From Paracoccus luteus (GTDB taxonomy: Bacteria; Pseudomonadota; Alphaproteobacteria; Rhodobacterales; Rhodobacteraceae): a stretch of DNA of 64,000 nucleotides. A program made the translations under genes and the position numbers. The stretch is from the NCBI RefSeq assembly GCF_004522155.1, contig NZ_SDEA01000003.1, positions 135,413 to 199,412 of the forward strand. Direction: 5' to 3'. Each line of letters starts with the position of its first letter. The first letter of the stretch is position 1. This document shows positions 8,538 to 16,956 of the stretch, piece by piece. The notes beneath the pieces are model-generated. The model saw only the letters and a list, made by a program, of their open reading frames with translations, ran no database searches and was not told the origin of the DNA.

Positions 8538-8561
8538 GTTCATTTTAGAATAAACTGTTCA
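8538..8561. promoter_or_regulatory. Operator-like element 2
   Basis: This 24-bp element starts GTTCATTTTAGAA and ends TGTTCA. It matches element 1 at both ends and in the CATTTTnGAA core. It sits 22 bp upstream of the IclR start codon, just before the GAGGAGG ribosome site, where a bound repressor would block IclR expression (autoregulation, inferred). Confidence 0.6.
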
Positions 8562-8583
8562 AGGTTTACCGAGGAGGCACCCC

Positions 8584-9402
8584 ATGCCCTCTGTCAGCGC
8601 CGATTCCATCGACGAATCACCCTCCGGGTCGCGTCCCAGCTACGACGTGCCGCCCGTCTCCCGCGCTTTCAGCCTGCTGCGCTACATCAGCGCCGGGAAT
8701 CGCTGCCGCAATATGTCCAAGGCGGCGAGCGCGCTGGGCATCAACCGCACGACCCTGCTGCGGCTTCTGCATACTCTGGAGCGTGAGGGCATGATCGAGT
8801 GCGACGAGGAAGGGGGCGGCTACATCCTGTCCTACGGACTGCTGGAACTGACATCGAGCATGCTCTCCTCGCGCGACGTGGTGCGCCTTGCGCGGCCGCT
8901 GCTGTCACGCCTCGCGGCCGAGACGGGGCTTTCGGCGCATCTGGGGGTGCTGCTGGGGACCGACGTGATCGTGCTGGTGCGCGAGACCCCCGATGTGCAG
9001 CTCGTCAGCAGTATCCGCGAGGGCAGCCGCCTGCCCGCCCACGCGACGGTCATGGGGCGCATCATCTTGGCAAACCTGCCGCGCGACGAGGTGCGCCGCA
9101 TCCTGTCGGACAGCGATCTGGCGGCGATTACCGCGCGCACCCCCGTCACGTTCGAGCAGTTGGGCCGGCAGCTTGATGCCGACGGGGCCGAAGGGCTGGC
9201 CTGGTCGGCCGGGAACTACGAGGCTGGCATCGGCTCCGCCGCGGCGGCGATCCTGAACCACTCGAACCGGCCGATGGCCGCGATCAGCCTGTCGGGCCAT
9301 CAGAGCGCCTTCGAGGCGGAAAGCGGCCGCCGCCATCAGATCGCCGATCGCATCCGCGAGACCGCAAACCGCCTGTCGTCGCTTCTGGGCGCGCAGATCT
9401 GA
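8584..9402 (+). CDS. IclR family transcriptional regulator
   Basis: The 272-residue regulator has an N-terminal winged helix at roughly residues 22-85 (AASALGINRTTLLRLLHTLEREG) and the C-terminal IclR effector domain (LSAHLGVLLGTDVIVLVRE, then SAAAAILNHSNRPMAAISLSG). IclR proteins often sense aromatic acids and control catabolic operons. It is divergent from the Rieske operon and convergent with the second importer operon, so it is the obvious local regulator. The ATG at 8584 has the ribosome site GAGGAGG 6 bp upstream. Confidence 0.93.
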   Translation: MPSVSADSIDESPSGSRPSYDVPPVSRAFSLLRYISAGNRCRNMSKAASALGINRTTLLRLLHTLEREGMIECDEEGGGYILSYGLLELTSSMLSSRDVVRLARPLLSRLAAETGLSAHLGVLLGTDVIVLVRETPDVQLVSSIREGSRLPAHATVMGRIILANLPRDEVRRILSDSDLAAITARTPVTFEQLGRQLDADGAEGLAWSAGNYEAGIGSAAAAILNHSNRPMAAISLSGHQSAFEAESGRRHQIADRIRETANRLSSLLGAQI

Positions 9403-9420
9403 ACCGCGCGCCCGGACCCG

Positions 9421-10194
9421 CTATCCTGTCACCGACACGTGCCAGGGCGACAGCCAGCGCCGCAGTTGCGCGATAAGCCCGTAGAGCAGCAGCCCGACGA
9501 ACGTCAGCACGGCGATCACCGCGAAAAGCTGGGGCACGGCCAGGTTCTGCAGATGCGCCACCGCCAGATAGCCCAGACCCTCGCTGCCGCCGATAAACTC
9601 GCCCACGATCGCCCCGATCATCGCCATGACCACCGCGACCTCGGTCCCGGTCAGGATGACCGGCAGCGCGGTCGGCAGATCCAGCATGACGAAACGCTGC
9701 CAGGGATTGGCCTGAAGCATCGTCATCACGTCCCGGTCGCCCGGCTCGACAGACTTGAAGGCCTGCAGCGCGTTGGAGAAGATCGGAAAGAAGGCCAGAG
9801 CCGCGGCGATGACGATCTTGGATTCCAGCCCGAAGCCGAACCACAGGATGAACAGCGGCGCGAGCGCGATCTTGGGGGTCAGCTGCAGCAGCACGATGAA
9901 GGGCTTGGCCGCCCATTCGACCGGCGGCACCCGCGCCATGACGAAGCCCAGCACGATCCCGGAAACAACCGCGATGACAAAGCCGCCCACCGCCTCGGTC
10001 ACGGTGATGCGGACGTGGTGCCACAGTTCGGGATCAGGCAGCATCTGCCACAACGCGACCACGATCTGCTCGGGGGAGGGCAGGACGAAGGCCGAGACCT
10101 CGGAGTTGCGGACATAGGCCGACCAGCCGGCCAGGAACAGCGCCACCGACAGCACCGGCAGCAAGATTCTGAGGGTTCTCCGGGTCATGTTCAT
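9421..10194 (-). CDS. ABC transporter permease, NitT/TauT family (second system)
   Basis: The 257-residue membrane protein has about six hydrophobic segments. It has the EAA-type loop ALQAFKSVEPGDRDVMTML and the end motif GGSEGLGYLAVAHLQ. It is the membrane channel of the second importer in this locus and is clearly different in sequence from the first. Its start overlaps the ATPase stop as ATGA, and it ends 18 bp from the convergent IclR stop. Confidence 0.9.
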   Translation of the reverse strand: MNMTRRTLRILLPVLSVALFLAGWSAYVRNSEVSAFVLPSPEQIVVALWQMLPDPELWHHVRITVTEAVGGFVIAVVSGIVLGFVMARVPPVEWAAKPFIVLLQLTPKIALAPLFILWFGFGLESKIVIAAALAFFPIFSNALQAFKSVEPGDRDVMTMLQANPWQRFVMLDLPTALPVILTGTEVAVVMAMIGAIVGEFIGGSEGLGYLAVAHLQNLAVPQLFAVIAVLTFVGLLLYGLIAQLRRWLSPWHVSVTG

Positions 10195-11000
10195 GCCGCG
10201 CCTTTCGTCAGTGTGTGCCGCAGCCCGGCCACCATGTCCTGGAATGCGCCGCTGCGCTGCAGGTCGAGGCTGCGGGGCCGCGCGAAGGGGATGTCCACGG
10301 TCTCGACGATCCGCGCCGGCCGGGAAGCCAGAACCGCGACCCGGTCGGACAAAAAGGCGGCCTCGGCGATCGAATGGGTCACCAGGATCGTCGTCACATT
10401 CGCCCGCGCGCAGACCTCCAGCAGTTCCATGTTCAGCGTGTCGCGCGTCATCGCATCCAGGGCGCCGAACGGCTCGTCCAGCAGCAGAACCTGCGGATCC
10501 GTGACCAGCGCACGCGCCAGCGACGCACGCTGGCGCATCCCGCCCGAAAGCTGTCCGGGAGAGTGATCCGTGAACCGCTCCAGCCCCACCGCGGCGCAGA
10601 TCCGGCGCGCGCGCTCCATCCGTTCGCGGCGGCCGACGCCCGCGGTCCGCAACGGCAGCGCGACGTTCTCGGCGACGGTGAACCAGGGAAACAGCCGCGC
10701 CTCCTGGAACATCATCGACACCGGGCGGGTCGCGGCGGCAGAGCGGCGCCCACCCGGCCAGACCGGGCGCCCGCGCACCAGCACCTCGCCCGCCGAGGGC
10801 GATTCCAGCCCGGCGATGATGCGCAGCAGCGTGGTCTTGCCGCAGCCCGACGGACCCAGCAGCGACAGGAACTCGCCCTGTGCCAGCGTCAGATTTGCAT
10901 CCGTGATCGCGCGGACCGCCTCAGGTCCGTGGCCGAACACCTTGCTCAGCCCCGAGACGGTGATGTCGGGAGGGGTTTCCAACGCCATGTCCCGCATCAC
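10191..11000 (-). CDS. ABC transporter ATP-binding protein, NitT/TauT family (second system)
   Basis: The 269-residue ATPase has Walker A GPSGCGKTT near residue 53, the signature LSGGMRQRASLARA, Walker B VLLLDEPFGALD and the switch histidine in LVTHSIAEA. ATG 11000 is preferred because it overlaps the binding-protein stop as ATGA; internal methionines at codons 2 and 5 are alternatives. It should energise the importer formed with the flanking permease and binding protein. Confidence 0.91.
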   Translation of the reverse strand: MMRDMALETPPDITVSGLSKVFGHGPEAVRAITDANLTLAQGEFLSLLGPSGCGKTTLLRIIAGLESPSAGEVLVRGRPVWPGGRRSAAATRPVSMMFQEARLFPWFTVAENVALPLRTAGVGRRERMERARRICAAVGLERFTDHSPGQLSGGMRQRASLARALVTDPQVLLLDEPFGALDAMTRDTLNMELLEVCARANVTTILVTHSIAEAAFLSDRVAVLASRPARIVETVDIPFARPRSLDLQRSGAFQDMVAGLRHTLTKGAA

Positions 11001-12010
11001 GCCAGCGCCCTGTCCAGCAGCGCGTTGGTATAAAGCGTTTCCGCATCCGGGGCGCTGTCGATCATGCCGGCGTCGTGCAGAAGCTGCACCGCCCCGGCCC
11101 AGACCTCGGGGACGTTGCGAAGCAGGTTTCCGGTCCCCTTGGCCATCCAGTTCTCGGCATTGGCGCCCAGATCGCGCCGGGCAGCCTCCAGGTCGTCGGC
11201 CCCCGAGACATCGTATTTCTCCACGATGGCCTTGATGATCGGCGCGGTGTCCCCGGCCGCGGCGATTTCCGCGGCGGCGCGGTGGGTGGCCTTGAGGAAG
11301 GCCACGAAGCTGTCGGGCCGGGTCTCGATCTCGGCGGGGTGTGCGACATAGACCTGCCCCGGCATCCCGTCGTCCATCGCCATCGCGTTCACGTTCTGGC
11401 GCGCAGCCTGGGCCAGCACCATCGACGAGGTGTTGCCGATGAACGCGCCCGCGCGTCCCGCCTCGATCAGCGCGAACGAGGCCGCGCTGTCGGCGACCTT
11501 GACCTTCGTCACCGCGGCCGGATCGACCCCGCTGCGGCGCAACAGAAGATCGAGCGTGCCCTCCATCGAGCCGCCGAGGCTCGCCATCCCGACGGTGCGC
11601 CCTTCCAGCTCGGCGACCGAGTTCACCGGGCTTTCCGTGGAGGAGATGACGTAGAAGGGCGAGACCTGCGCGATCGTCGCGATCGAGATCAGTGGCGCAT
11701 TGTTGTTGATGCGCGAGACGATCATGTTCGTCCCTCCGGTCCGGCCCGCGTCCATCTGTCCGGCGATGACCATCTGCGACACCATCGCCGCGCCCTTCGC
11801 GGCCTCGATCTTCATCTGCAGGCCATTCTCGGCATAATAGCCCGCCACATCCGCATAAAGCACCGGGGCGAACGCCAGCGAATAGGAAAACGGGGTGATG
11901 AAGCGGAACGTCCCGTCCTGCCCGAGCGCGGGCCTGCCCGCCGCCAGCACCGCCAGCGAGGCCGCGGCGCTTCCCAGAAACCCGCGACGGTTCATGGTTC
12001 CTTGAATCAT
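10997..12010 (-). CDS. ABC transporter substrate-binding protein, Tat-exported
   Basis: This 337-residue NMT1/SsuA-type binding protein carries a twin-arginine signal (NRRGFLGSAAASLAVLAAG) and so is probably exported folded. Binding-fold landmarks include YYAENGLQMKIEAAKGAAM and GRTVGMASLGGS. The start is ATG 12010 with the ribosome site AGGAGG 7 bp upstream; a longer frame upstream lacks such support. It should supply the substrate for the second importer. Confidence 0.9.
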   Translation of the reverse strand: MIQGTMNRRGFLGSAAASLAVLAAGRPALGQDGTFRFITPFSYSLAFAPVLYADVAGYYAENGLQMKIEAAKGAAMVSQMVIAGQMDAGRTGGTNMIVSRINNNAPLISIATIAQVSPFYVISSTESPVNSVAELEGRTVGMASLGGSMEGTLDLLLRRSGVDPAAVTKVKVADSAASFALIEAGRAGAFIGNTSSMVLAQAARQNVNAMAMDDGMPGQVYVAHPAEIETRPDSFVAFLKATHRAAAEIAAAGDTAPIIKAIVEKYDVSGADDLEAARRDLGANAENWMAKGTGNLLRNVPEVWAGAVQLLHDAGMIDSAPDAETLYTNALLDRALA

Positions 12011-12088
12011 TGGTTCTCCTCCTTGCATGTTCGTGGCTGCGGCCCGATCAGCGGCAGCATCGCGCCGGGACGGGGATGCGCCGGGCGC

Positions 12089-13111
12089 TCAGATCTCCAT
12101 CAGGTCGGCACCGACGACGATCCTGCCGCGATAGTGCCGGCTCACGCCTTCGGTCCAGTCCTCAGTCCGTTCCGCCGGGTCGTAGCCGGGGACGAAGTGG
12201 TTCAGCACCAGCGTGCCGACGCCGGCGGCCTCGGCGACGCGGCCTGCCTCCTCCGGTGTGGTGTGAATCGCGATGACCTTCTCGATCAGCTTCTCGGCGG
12301 CTTCGGCGGGGCGGCCCTGCTGGGCGAACTTGCGGCGGAACTGCTCGGCGGTGCGGTGGGGATCCACGATCTCGTGCACCAGCACGTCTACGCCTCTGGA
12401 CAGGCCGACCAGCGCATCGCTTTCCGCCGTGTCGCCGCTGAACACGATCGCCCGGTCGGGCGTCTCGAAGCGGTAGGCATAAGAGAGATAGTGCACGCCG
12501 TCCTTGACGCCGCCATTCGGGTAATGCGTGTTCTCGATGCAGGTGACGCGGATGTTGTCGTCCTTGTAGACCTCGCCCGGTCCGGCAATGTCGTGCCCCA
12601 TGAACAGCGCGGCCGGATCGTCGGCGCCGCCGCTGAAGGCCCGGCGCAGGTCGGCGCTGGGGCGGAAGTAATCCACGAAGGCCCGGATCATCCCTTCAGT
12701 GCCCGGCGGGCCGTAAGCGTGGACTTCTTCGGTGCGGCCGTTGGACCAGGCCAGCCCCATCAGTGTGCCCAGGTCGGCGTTGTGGTCGTCGTGGTGGTGG
12801 GTGATGAATATCCGGCCCACCCGCTGCACGCCGATCCCCGCCAGCATGAGCTGGCGCGCAACCCCGTTGCCCGCGTCGATGATATAAGGAGTGTCGTTCA
12901 CGACCAGGACGCTGGCGGGCTGGTTGCGGTCCGGCAGTGGCGTCGGCCCGCCCCCGGTGCCCAGAAGGATCAGACGCGTCTGGCCGCTGCCTGCGGCAGA
13001 CGGGGCGCCACCGGCCGGTGCGGTGGTTGGAGCGGTCTGCGCAAGGGCAGGAAGAGCGGGGGCAAGGCCTGCAGCGGCCAGCCATCGCAGTCCCTGGCGT
13101 CGGGTCATCAT
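12089..13111 (-). CDS. Metallo-beta-lactamase fold hydrolase, exported
   Basis: The 340-residue protein starts MMTRRQGLRWLAAAGLAPAL, a twin-arginine-like signal, and follows the ribosome site GAGGGAGGAAAG. The metal site motif THHHDDHNADLG is complete, with further ligands in FSGDTAESD and NHF. The layout resembles ribonuclease Z/arylsulfatase-like hydrolases of the MBL superfamily. A periplasmic hydrolase next to a periplasmic binding protein suggests that it releases a transportable product, perhaps from an ester or lactone. This is inference; the substrate is unknown. Confidence 0.85.
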   Translation of the reverse strand: MMTRRQGLRWLAAAGLAPALPALAQTAPTTAPAGGAPSAAGSGQTRLILLGTGGGPTPLPDRNQPASVLVVNDTPYIIDAGNGVARQLMLAGIGVQRVGRIFITHHHDDHNADLGTLMGLAWSNGRTEEVHAYGPPGTEGMIRAFVDYFRPSADLRRAFSGGADDPAALFMGHDIAGPGEVYKDDNIRVTCIENTHYPNGGVKDGVHYLSYAYRFETPDRAIVFSGDTAESDALVGLSRGVDVLVHEIVDPHRTAEQFRRKFAQQGRPAEAAEKLIEKVIAIHTTPEEAGRVAEAAGVGTLVLNHFVPGYDPAERTEDWTEGVSRHYRGRIVVGADLMEI

Positions 13112-13215
13112 GGTCTTTCCTCCCTCTCGGTTTCCGCGGTTGCGCCGGGGCACTGTCTGCGCGCTTTCAGGCTGCGGCTGCGTCCGGGGGTTCCCCGCCG
13201 GATGGGGATCATGGA

Positions 13216-14349
13216 TCAGGCCTGCGCCCGATCCAGCGCGTGCCAGGCGTCATAGCCATAGACCCAGTCCGCGTTCCCGCCCTGTTTCAGCCAGTCGTTG
13301 GCGAGCGACCCTTCCTGCACGCGCGTCGTCCGCGGTATGCGCGCCGCTGCATAGGCCTCGAGCGCCCGGGGCAAGGTCTCGACGCTTGCGCCCTCGATGG
13401 CGCGGGACAGCACGACAGCATCCTCGCAGGCCATGCAGGCACCCTGCGCCATGAACGGCACCATCGGATGGGCCGCGTCCCCCATCAGGGCGATCCGGCC
13501 TTCGGACCAGCGGGGCATGGGATCGCGCACGTGCAGCGCCGATCGCGTGACCTCGGTCAGCGCATCCAGCAAGGCGCGCGCCTCGGGGTGGAAGCCCTTG
13601 TAGATCGCGCGCAGCTCCGCGATGTCGCCGGGCAGGGTCCAGCCCTCATCGGTCCAGTCCTTCTGGCCCGTGGTCGCAAAGACAAAGATCTCTCTGCCCA
13701 GGTTCAGGGGAAAGGTGACGATCTGAAGGTCGGGCGTCGGTCCCCACCATTTCGTGAAGCTGTCGAGATTGGGGATGTCCGGCGCCGCCTCGCGCGGGAA
13801 CACTCCGCGATAGGACACGAGACCGGTGAAGCGGGGACTGTCCTCTCCATAGAGGGCACGGCGCACGGGCGAATGGATGCCATCGGCGCCGATCACGAGA
13901 TCACAGTCGAAACGGCTGCCGTCCGCGAACAGGATGCGGGGGCCATGCTCGTCCTGCTCGACCCCGGTGACGCGCGCCGAAAACCGGATCGTGCCCTTGG
14001 CAAGCTGGCTTTCAAGCGCCGCCAGCAGGTCGGCGCGGTGGATTGTCAGCTGAGGCGCGCCATATTTTTCCTCGGCGGCCGAGCTCATCGGCAAGCGCGA
14101 TGTTTCCTCGCCCGAGTCCCAAGTGCGCGAGATGCGTGACTGCGGCCGTGCCGCCGTGCGCCGCAGGGCGTCGCCGATCCCCAGGCCATCCAGCGCGTGG
14201 ACGGCGTTGGGGGTCAGGTTCACATCCGCCCCGATCCGGCCGAACTCGCGCGCCTGCTCGAATATCGCAACGTCGTGTCCCTGCTTCTGCAAGGCGATGG
14301 CGGCAGCCATGCCACCCACCCCGCCACCTGCGATTCCCACCTTCAGCAT
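13216..14349 (-). CDS. FAD-dependent aromatic monooxygenase (salicylate hydroxylase-like)
   Basis: The 377-residue group A flavoprotein hydroxylase has GGGVGG near residues 8-13 for the FAD ADP moiety, a DG motif in VIGADGIHSPVR and a GD motif in IALMGDAAHPM. It should insert hydroxyl into an aromatic acid with NAD(P)H and O2, as salicylate and 6-hydroxynicotinate hydroxylases do. ATG 14349 puts the protein start directly before the FAD fold. The alternative ATG 14394 adds 15 residues but overlaps an inverted repeat that looks like an operator. It is probably the first gene of the second catabolic unit. Confidence 0.88.
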   Translation of the reverse strand: MLKVGIAGGGVGGMAAAIALQKQGHDVAIFEQAREFGRIGADVNLTPNAVHALDGLGIGDALRRTAARPQSRISRTWDSGEETSRLPMSSAAEEKYGAPQLTIHRADLLAALESQLAKGTIRFSARVTGVEQDEHGPRILFADGSRFDCDLVIGADGIHSPVRRALYGEDSPRFTGLVSYRGVFPREAAPDIPNLDSFTKWWGPTPDLQIVTFPLNLGREIFVFATTGQKDWTDEGWTLPGDIAELRAIYKGFHPEARALLDALTEVTRSALHVRDPMPRWSEGRIALMGDAAHPMVPFMAQGACMACEDAVVLSRAIEGASVETLPRALEAYAAARIPRTTRVQEGSLANDWLKQGGNADWVYGYDAWHALDRAQA

Positions 14350-14379
14350 GCCTGAATCCACCACGAACGTTTCGTTATT

Positions 14380-14402
14380 GAACAGGTTGTTCATTATTTC
14401 AC
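14380..14402. promoter_or_regulatory. Possible third operator upstream of the monooxygenase gene
   Basis: There is a perfect inverted repeat GAACA-GGT-TGTTC at 14380-14392, followed by an overlapping GTTCATTATTTCAC (14389-14402). The latter matches 11 of 14 positions of the left half of the IclR-flanking element. This would place the second catabolic unit under the same regulator. The match is partial. Confidence 0.4.
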
Positions 14403-14783
14403 TAGGCCACGGGGATGCGCGGAGTCAACAAGATGATGAGGCAAGTTCCCGTTAGCGGTTGCGCCCCGCAGATGGGGGCGGCCGGCCTCGACCGTTCCCA
14501 GTGGTTCCGTGAGGCGCATCCCCGGTGCGAGCGCGGCGCCAGTTCCTGATATTCGCGGGTATTCAGCCGTCCACGCGACCTCGTCATCGCTGATCTCGCG
14601 GCGGACGAACGCTGGCGATCCGGCCAGCACCTGGCGGCGCCCCTGTGAAGCCCGCCTTTACGAAGGTGTTGGCCGTGACGATGCTGTCGGACCCATCCTC
14701 ATTTAAGCGCCCCAGCGCTTGGCACTCGCCTTGCCCGCTCTCCGCGTATAGTTGTGCCGCGACCTGATCAGACGGACGACGCT
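14403..14783. other. Gap without a supported gene
   Basis: This 381-bp stretch lies between the monooxygenase promoter and the frameshifted hydrolase gene. A 78-codon frame runs leftward at 14394-14630, but it has no ribosome site or recognisable domain. I see no RNA gene or clear repeat here. Confidence 0.4.
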
Positions 14784-15693
14784 ATGACCACGCAGACCCT
14801 CGCCGCACACGACGACTATCTGATCACGCTGCATCCCTTCGCAGAACGGCAAGGCGGCCCGCTGGTGATCACGTTCGGGGCGCAGCCATCGAAGCGGACG
14901 GAGCAAGGATTCGGCACCAGCTACTGCGGGCTCAACCGATGGGATCACATCTTTGTCGCCCAGCGGGCGGGGACGCAAATACCAGGGGCTTTCGCTTGAG
15001 GCTTTCGTCGACGCCGTAGCCACGTGCGGCGCCGGTCGCGACGTGGTGTGCTATGGATCCAGCCTCGGGGCGTACTGCGCCCTCTACTACGGCGGTGCGA
15101 TCGACTCCCGGATCATCGCCGCCGCGCCGCGCTTTCCGGCGTGGCCGCGGCGGGCGGACCCGAAATACGCCGATCTCGTCGTGACCCACCACGAGCTTTG
15201 GGAAGTGCCCCGCAGTTCGAAAGCACCAGTGCTGATCTATGACCGCTTCCTAAAGGGCGACGTCGCCACGATCGAGGAAATGGCGACCCGGGCCTATCCC
15301 GATGCTCGGCATGTTCAGACCGACTATGCCGGGCACGGTGTCCTGGTCGAGATGAGCCGGGCGAAGGTTCTGTCGCGGTTCATCAGGGCGCTGGTCGAGC
15401 GAGACGAAATCATCGACTTCGATCTGCCCACCGATTCGCCGGGGTACATGTTCACCAAGGCGAAGACGCTCATGCGAACGAACCCGGCGGAGGCGCGATC
15501 GCTGATGGAGCAGAGCCTCGAAAAGCACCCGTCCAAGCACGTCTTCCTGAACCTGATCAGCATGATGTTGCGGTCCGGCGAGATCGACGACGCAAGGGCG
15601 CTGGTCGAACGGGGGCGTTCCGACTCAACCGGAAAACTGCAACTGACGCCGCAGTTCGAGCGGATGTGCCGAGAGCATGGCATCATTCCCTGA
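14784..15693 (+). pseudogene. Frameshifted alpha/beta hydrolase-like gene
   Basis: Two rightward frames join into one protein. The first begins at ATG 14784 (MTTQTLAAHDDYLITLHPF) and reaches AQRAGTQ; the second continues YQGLSLEAFVDAV and then CYGSSLGAYCALYYGG, which looks like a nucleophile elbow with a serine. It ends in a helical, TPR-like tail. Removing one A from the AAA run at 14977-14979 restores a single reading frame of about 300 residues. The gene is therefore either recently inactivated or hit by a sequencing error. The family is not recognised by name. Confidence 0.7.
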
Positions 15694-15777
15694 CGGCCGC
15701 CTCATGCACCGGGCAGCCTTCCGTCAGCCGCCCCGGCCAGCGCGGGTCGCCAAACGACACTCGACCACGGCGGCTCG

Positions 15778-16956
15778 TCACTCCGACTGCACCGGGCTTG
15801 GCGTGTCCGCCCCTCGGGCGCGCTCGATCTCGCGCCAGCGGGCCACGTTGCGCTCGTGCTCCTCCAGCGTGCGGGCGAAGGCGTGGCCGCCCGATCCGTC
15901 CGCGACAAAGAACAGATAGTCGCTGTCGTCGGGGTTCAGCGCCGCCGCGATGGCGGCGCGGCCGGGGTTGGCGATGGGGGTCGGCGGCAGCCCGTCGATG
16001 ACATAGGTGTTATAGGGCGTGCGCCGCTGCAGCTCGGACCGGCGCAGCCCGCGGTCCAGCACCTCGCGCCCCTCGGTCACGCCATAGATGACCGTGGGGT
16101 CGGTCTGCAGTCGCATCCCCTGGCGCAGGCGGTTGACGAACACCGCCGCGACCTCGCCGCGTTCCTCGGGGATGCCGGTTTCCTTCTCGACGATGGACGC
16201 CATGATCAGCGCCTCCTCGGGCGTCTCATAGGGCAGGCCGAACGGCCGCGCCTCCCACGCCGCGGCCAGGATCGCGGCCTGCTGCGCGGTCATCTGCGCC
16301 AGGATCGCGCGCCGCTCGCCGCCCTTGCCGATCTCATAGGTGTCGGGGGCAAGGCTGCCCTCGGGCGGGACCGGGCCGGTGTCGCCGGTCAGCACCGGGG
16401 TCTGCTTCAGTGCCTCGACCACCTGCCAGCTGGTGACCCCTTCGGCCACCGCCAGCCGCAGCCGCGCGCCGGGCCTGTCCACCGCCTGCCGGATCGGCTC
16501 GGGCAGATCGCCCGCGGCCGGGTCGTGGCGGACCCGGTCCTCGTACCGGCCGTTCTCGGCGTTCAGGTCGCGCAGCACGACGGCGTTCTCGCGCACCCCG
16601 ACGCGGAACACGACCTCGGTCCCGCAGGTGGACGGGCCGCCCGCGGTGATCGTGTCCACCACGTCCTTCATGCTGGCGCCGGGCGGCACCAGATAGCTGC
16701 CGAACTTGAGGCTGCCGGCCTTGCCGGTGTAATCCGCGCCGGTGCGCATGATATAGGGGCTTGTGATCACACCCTGCTGGGCCAGTTGCTGGCTGACGTC
16801 ATACAGCTTGGCCCCCGCCGGAACCTCGACGCATTGCGCCACCGCGCTGGGTCCGGGCGCGACATACTGGCTGCGCCCCCACCCCACGGCGATGGACGCC
16901 GCGACCAGCAGCACGATCGCCAGCGTCAGAAAGTTCGAGGCGATGGCCCGCCACAT
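15778..16956 (-). CDS. mltG: Endolytic murein transglycosylase MltG
   Basis: The 392-residue inner-membrane protein has one N-terminal membrane helix (NFLTLAIVLLVAASIAVGW), a LysM-like region and the YceG/MltG catalytic domain. The catalytic glutamate lies in MASIVEKETGIPEER; the downstream motifs YNTYVIDGLPPTPIANPG and YLFFVADGSGGHAF are typical. It cleaves nascent glycan strands and sets chain length. It starts at ATG 16956 on the fabF stop (TGATG), the usual fabF-mltG arrangement. Confidence 0.95.
   Translation of the reverse strand: MWRAIASNFLTLAIVLLVAASIAVGWGRSQYVAPGPSAVAQCVEVPAGAKLYDVSQQLAQQGVITSPYIMRTGADYTGKAGSLKFGSYLVPPGASMKDVVDTITAGGPSTCGTEVVFRVGVRENAVVLRDLNAENGRYEDRVRHDPAAGDLPEPIRQAVDRPGARLRLAVAEGVTSWQVVEALKQTPVLTGDTGPVPPEGSLAPDTYEIGKGGERRAILAQMTAQQAAILAAAWEARPFGLPYETPEEALIMASIVEKETGIPEERGEVAAVFVNRLRQGMRLQTDPTVIYGVTEGREVLDRGLRRSELQRRTPYNTYVIDGLPPTPIANPGRAAIAAALNPDDSDYLFFVADGSGGHAFARTLEEHERNVARWREIERARGADTPSPVQSE

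Larger units (their letters stand above)
8241..8583. promoter_or_regulatory. Divergent control region between the catabolic operon and the IclR gene
   Basis: This 343-bp AT-richer stretch separates two divergent transcription units. It contains four boxes of the form CATTTTnG at 8300, 8372, 8469 and 8541, spaced 72, 97 and 72 bp. The outer two belong to two similar 24-bp elements listed separately. No open frame in it looks like a gene. Confidence 0.7.

Noticed and set aside
14394-14630. A 78-codon leftward frame as a small gene
   Set aside because: There is no ribosome site or known domain, and it overlaps the monooxygenase promoter.
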